IMG/VR virus record: IMGVR_UViG_3300004807_000150 | Span: 1 to 21,642 of that record | Reading direction: 5' to 3' (one strand) | DNA length: 21,642 bases | From: a virus | Part shown: one piece after another, positions 21,642-21,642 of the stretch | How positions within the stretch are numbered: the first letter of the stretch is position 1 | How the letters are laid out: each line of letters starts with the position of its first letter | The notes under the pieces: generated by a model | Databases searched by the model: none | Told to the model about the DNA's origin: nothing | What the model saw: only the letters and a program-made list of their open reading frames with translations | Program-made: the position numbers and the translations under genes

Positions 21642-21642
21642 C

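Overview
The window looks like part of the genome of a T4-like marine myovirus. The sequence is AT-rich, every gene I can support lies on the minus strand, and genes are packed with ATGA or TAATG stop/start overlaps. The right edge cuts through a gp41-type DnaB-family replicative helicase. Many proteins carry motifs I recognise from cyanophage and pelagiphage relatives of T4. The host cannot be read from this window; there are no photosynthesis genes, tRNAs, IS elements or CRISPR arrays, and no gene-free stretch longer than about 100 bases.

Layout in the direction of transcription (right to left). (1) 21641-17973: C-terminal two thirds of gp41 helicase, a DUF4338/DruA-like protein, and a 580-residue protein of unknown role behind a late-promoter-like motif. 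(2) 17957-8769: a run of twelve genes for sugar activation and transfer. It holds a family 2 glycosyltransferase, a 2OG-Fe(II) oxygenase, four further GT-A-like proteins, a KdsC-like HAD phosphatase, a PfkB-type sugar kinase, three paralogous sugar nucleotidyltransferases (one fused to an RpiB-like isomerase, one fused to a HAD phosphatase) and a very short GDPD-like phosphodiesterase. Together these could make and transfer one or more nucleotide-activated sugars, by logic resembling nucleotide-heptose synthesis; the real product is unknown. (3) 8768-8667: the longest gap, holding a hairpin and an exact T4-type late promoter, TATAAATA. (4) 8666-3411: late genes encoding a protein with a ligase-like KxDG motif (DUF6267-like), an NMNAT-like nucleotidyltransferase fused to a P-loop kinase, and two very charged head-associated-type proteins. 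(5) 3409-443: another late-promoter-like motif, a probable virion surface protein, a conserved small protein whose ribosome binding site appears to be bridged by a CUUCGG hairpin, then four small basic proteins. (6) 442-1: an incomplete membrane protein with a coiled coil that resembles a spanin.

The most notable pattern is that six otherwise unrelated proteins in parts 4 and 5 begin with nearly the same peptide (M-K-T/S-F-K/R-x-h followed by acidic residues). It resembles the capsid-targeting peptide of T4 internal proteins, and most copies are followed by an I/L-x-E site of the kind cut by the T4 prohead protease. I infer a set of packaged, possibly injected, virion cargo proteins, two of which look like enzymes of nucleotide or nucleic-acid chemistry.
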